The position numbers and the translations under genes are program-made. Under the pieces are notes generated by a model that saw nothing but the letters and a program-made list of their open reading frames with translations, searched no databases and was not told the DNA's origin. From an uncultured Clostridia bacterium (GTDB lineage: Bacteria > Bacillota > Clostridia > Oscillospirales > CAG-272), in assembly GCA_904501865.1 (NCBI GenBank), contig CAJGCF010000038.1, forward strand, positions 1 to 14,917: a stretch of DNA of 14,917 bases. Direction: 5' to 3'. Positions 12,868 through 14,917 of this stretch are shown in pieces; the stretch's first letter is position 1, and each line of letters opens with the position of its first letter.

Positions 12868-13452
12868 ATGATAGTTTACAAGGAATATAACCGCGCCCGA
12901 GCGGTAGAATACGCTCGCAGGTGGGCGCTCTCAAGAAATCCTCTGTTTATAGATTTTGCGGGACGTGGCGGAGACTGCACAAATTTCGTTTCACAATGCG
13001 TTTACGCAGGCTCGTGTCAGATGAATTTTACTCTTGATTTCGGGTGGTACTACATAACCTCGGCAGACCGCGCGCCCGCGTGGAGCAGCGTGGAATATTT
13101 TTATGATTTTATGACCGGAGCAACTGCTTTTAGCAGTCGTAACGGTGGAGTGGGTCCTTACGGCTTTGAGGTGGATAGCACGGGCGCTATTGAGGGCGAC
13201 GTAGTACAGCTTGCCGACGAAACGGGAGACTTCTACCATACTCTAATAATATCAGGATTCTCAGGTGGTCAGACGCTAGTCTGCGCGCACACCAACGACG
13301 CGCTCGACAAGCCGCTCTCTTCATACAATTTCTCGTCTCTGCGTTATATTCACATTGAGGGGGTGAGGATTGAGGTCGAGGACGACAACTGCTTTTTTGA
13401 TGTGATAGAGGGTATCTCTCTCAATATCCCCGAGGGAGAGGTAAGCAACTGA
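12868..13452 (+). CDS. Amidase_6-type (NlpC/P60-like) putative cysteine amidase
   Basis: This 194-residue protein matches the putative amidase domain (PF12671 type): YNRARAVEYARRWALSRNP at the start, then GGDCTNFVSQCVYAG with catalytic-type C37 (35-48), WYY (60-62), W72, GDVVQ (110-114), YHTLIIS with H124, and CAHTNDALDKPL with H141. The arrangement Cys, then two histidines, is that of NlpC/P60-like peptidases, and members are often annotated as cell-wall amidases. No signal peptide or membrane segment precedes the domain, unlike exported wall hydrolases, so it may act in the cytoplasm, mother cell or on another substrate. After the domain is an acidic tail of about 30 residues (EVEDDNCFFDVIEGIS). 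AGGAG 7 nt upstream supports the ATG. No terminator is evident before the next gene's promoter. Confidence 0.88.
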   Translation: MIVYKEYNRARAVEYARRWALSRNPLFIDFAGRGGDCTNFVSQCVYAGSCQMNFTLDFGWYYITSADRAPAWSSVEYFYDFMTGATAFSSRNGGVGPYGFEVDSTGAIEGDVVQLADETGDFYHTLIISGFSGGQTLVCAHTNDALDKPLSSYNFSSLRYIHIEGVRIEVEDDNCFFDVIEGISLNIPEGEVSN

Positions 13453-13501
13453 GGCAAAACTCAAAATATAAAAGTAATATAAACAAATGTATATATATTC
13501 C

Positions 13502-13530
13502 TTGACAAAGATTTTTATTTGTGATAAAAT
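13502..13530 (+). promoter_or_regulatory. Near-consensus sigma-A promoter with TGTGn
   Basis: TTGACA (13502-13507), a 17-nt spacer and TAAAAT (13525-13530) with TGTGa before it. It matches the promoter at 4269-4297 at 21 of 29 positions, including an ACAA-N10-TTGT dyad. It drives the AI-2E family membrane protein. Confidence 0.85.
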
Positions 13531-13553
13531 TATTATATCGCATAAATATTCCG

Positions 13554-13573
13554 TATCGACGGCGATGTCGATA
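13554..13573 (+). repeat. Leader hairpin ahead of the AI-2E family gene
   Basis: TATCGAC (13554-13560) and GTCGATA (13567-13573) form a 7-bp perfect stem around a 6-nt loop, in the leader of the transcript and just ahead of the AAAGGA ribosome binding site. An in-frame ATG at 13573 is inside this stem and has no site of its own. The element could be a leader stabiliser or a translation control. Confidence 0.4.
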
Positions 13574-13590
13574 TGAAGAAAGGAAATAAA

Positions 13591-14907
13591 ATGGATAAAG
13601 AAAAATTAAAAAAAGGCTTGTTTTATTCCCTTATAATATTTGCAGGTCTTGCCCTTGCTATCACATATTTCTTCCTATTGTATAGTGGAAATTCCATCAA
13701 GCAGGCTATTCTCGCCATTTTGGCAGTTCTACGACCCTTCTTGCTGGGTGCGGTATTTGCCTACATTATGAAATCCACCTGCAACTTCTATGAGAAGAAC
13801 ATATTAAAAGGTCTTATGAAATCAAAAAAACGCGCCCCTAAGACCTCCCGTAAAATAGCCAACTTCACATCTATAATATTGACCTATATTACGTGGTTTC
13901 TCGCGCTTTCCGCACTTCTGTGGATAGCCGTGCCGCAAATTATCGAAAGTATAACAAAGTTTATCCAAGACCTGATAAAGAATATGCCGTATTATATGGA
14001 GTCGGTAAATCACTTGCTTGAAGGATTCGTTGCGGACCATCCCGATTTCGCACCTTATCTGAATAAATTCTGGGAATGGGTAAACAACTGGGTAAGCACG
14101 GATCTGACCCCATTGCTCCCTCAGCTTGGTATGGATATAGTAAACGGACTGATAAACTTCGCGGGAATTCTCGTGGACGTTGTCATTGGATTCGTTATAT
14201 CGGCATTCCTTCTTGCCAACAGAAAAGCTTTGGCAAAGAGATCGTCAATATTTTTACATTGTGTCTTCAAGGAAAAGACTACGCGCGCTATAATCAGCGA
14301 ATTCAAATTTGCGGATAGAATGTTCGGCGGATTCCTTGAGGGAAAGATTCTTGACTCAACTATCATAGGAATTGTATATTATATCGCTCTTACCATTATG
14401 GACATTCCCTATCCCGCGCTCCTTGCGGTTATATGCGGAGTTACCAATATCATTCCTATCTTCGGTCCCTTCATCGGGGCTATTCCGTCGGGATTCATAA
14501 TACTTATGTCAGCCGATCATCCCATAAAGGTGTTGTATTTCGTCATATTCGTATGCGTAATACAGTTCGTCGACGGCTACTTCATCGATCCTCACATAGT
14601 AGGCGGAAACATCAAGATGTCGGCATTTGGAGTTGTGTTCGCAGTCCTTTTGTTCGGTGGACTTTGGGGATTCTTCGGGCTTCTCATAGGAGTTCCTACG
14701 TTTGCCGTTATATGTGACATAGTAAAAAAGATCGTGGCATCAAGACTGAAAAAGCTTGGTAAGACGTACGTTCTTCGTGACGATGAAAATTCGGGTGGCG
14801 ATAAACCTAATAATAACGGAAATAACAACTCGGATACTGACCAAAAAAACTCTCCCGTCGCAAGAAAAAATGAAGAACAGCCTGCACAAGCAGTTGAAAA
14901 CAATTAA
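13591..14907 (+). CDS. AI-2E transporter family (PerM/UPF0118) membrane protein
   Basis: This 438-residue integral membrane protein fits the AI-2E/PerM family: two N-terminal helices (about 10-30 and 37-58), a basic loop (KSKKRAPKTSRK), a third helix pair near 86-112, an extended amphipathic extracytoplasmic-type region with SVNHLLEGFVADHPDF, then about four to five C-terminal helices with the family-typical PYPALLAVICGVTNIIPIFG and GPFIGAIPSG, and VDGYFIDPHIVGG. Members range from autoinducer-2 exporters to sodium/proton antiporters, so the substrate is open. The end is a hydrophilic, Asn/Asp/Gln-rich, probably disordered tail (about 399-438). Start: AAAGGA 6 nt upstream supports ATG 13591 over ATG 13573, which is in a hairpin without a ribosome binding site. 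Gene complete; the window ends 10 bases after the stop. Confidence 0.92.
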   Translation: MDKEKLKKGLFYSLIIFAGLALAITYFFLLYSGNSIKQAILAILAVLRPFLLGAVFAYIMKSTCNFYEKNILKGLMKSKKRAPKTSRKIANFTSIILTYITWFLALSALLWIAVPQIIESITKFIQDLIKNMPYYMESVNHLLEGFVADHPDFAPYLNKFWEWVNNWVSTDLTPLLPQLGMDIVNGLINFAGILVDVVIGFVISAFLLANRKALAKRSSIFLHCVFKEKTTRAIISEFKFADRMFGGFLEGKILDSTIIGIVYYIALTIMDIPYPALLAVICGVTNIIPIFGPFIGAIPSGFIILMSADHPIKVLYFVIFVCVIQFVDGYFIDPHIVGGNIKMSAFGVVFAVLLFGGLWGFFGLLIGVPTFAVICDIVKKIVASRLKKLGKTYVLRDDENSGGDKPNNNGNNNSDTDQKNSPVARKNEEQPAQAVENN

Positions 14908-14917
14908 ATTTCATAAA

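Noticed and set aside
1..14917. tRNA or rRNA genes, CRISPR arrays, origins, phage genes
   Set aside because: Scanning by eye showed no cloverleaf or CCA-type tRNA ends, no spaced repeat arrays (the 16-bp repeat has only two copies), and no integrase or structural phage genes.

Overview
The window reads as a chromosomal segment of a low-to-mid-GC, spore-forming Gram-positive bacterium of the Clostridia. The best guess is an anaerobic gut-type lineage such as the Oscillospirales, inferred from protein families and not tested. The support is a SipL-like DUF3794/LysM spore-envelope protein, SpoVG, a clostridial-type MurC, a rubrerythrin, strong GGAGG ribosome binding sites and sigma-A promoters with a TGTGn element before the -10. 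No phage, plasmid or CRISPR material is visible. Genes sit in short units on both strands, and most convergent pairs are separated by compact terminators.

Layout. 1-2081 (minus): a murD operon whose second gene, running off the left edge, is a PLP-dependent methionine gamma-lyase/aluminium-resistance-family protein. 2142-4236 (plus): a divergent, unpaired GyrB/ParE-like type II topoisomerase ATPase subunit with its own promoter. 4269-6134 (plus): a TIM-barrel sugar phosphate isomerase/epimerase from a near-consensus promoter, then an EamA/DMT permease, ending in a 21-bp hairpin. 6211-7866 (minus): murC followed 21 nt later by a small XRE-type regulator gene interrupted by an in-frame TAG. 7989-8440 (plus): spoVG with promoter and terminator. 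8439-8951 (minus): a YfcE/MJ0936-type metallophosphoesterase. 9102-10322 (plus): three tightly packed genes of unknown function. 10365-11903 (minus): the SipL-like protein. 11904-12120: a structured spacer with a miniature inverted-repeat element and a 16-bp direct repeat. 12121-12723 (minus): rubrerythrin. 12868-13452 (plus): a cytoplasmic-looking amidase_6 (NlpC/P60-like) protein. 13502-14907 (plus): an AI-2E/PerM-family membrane protein.

How it works together. The themes are cell wall precursor synthesis (MurC and MurD, both apparently starting at TTG and both outside a dcw cluster), sporulation or envelope functions (SpoVG, SipL-like, perhaps the three unknown genes and the amidase), and oxidative defence (rubrerythrin). 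The least explained parts are the three-gene cassette at 9102-10322, the amber-interrupted XRE gene behind murC, the unpaired GyrB-like gene, and the repeats between rubrerythrin and the SipL-like gene. No stretch over 300 bases lacks a gene.
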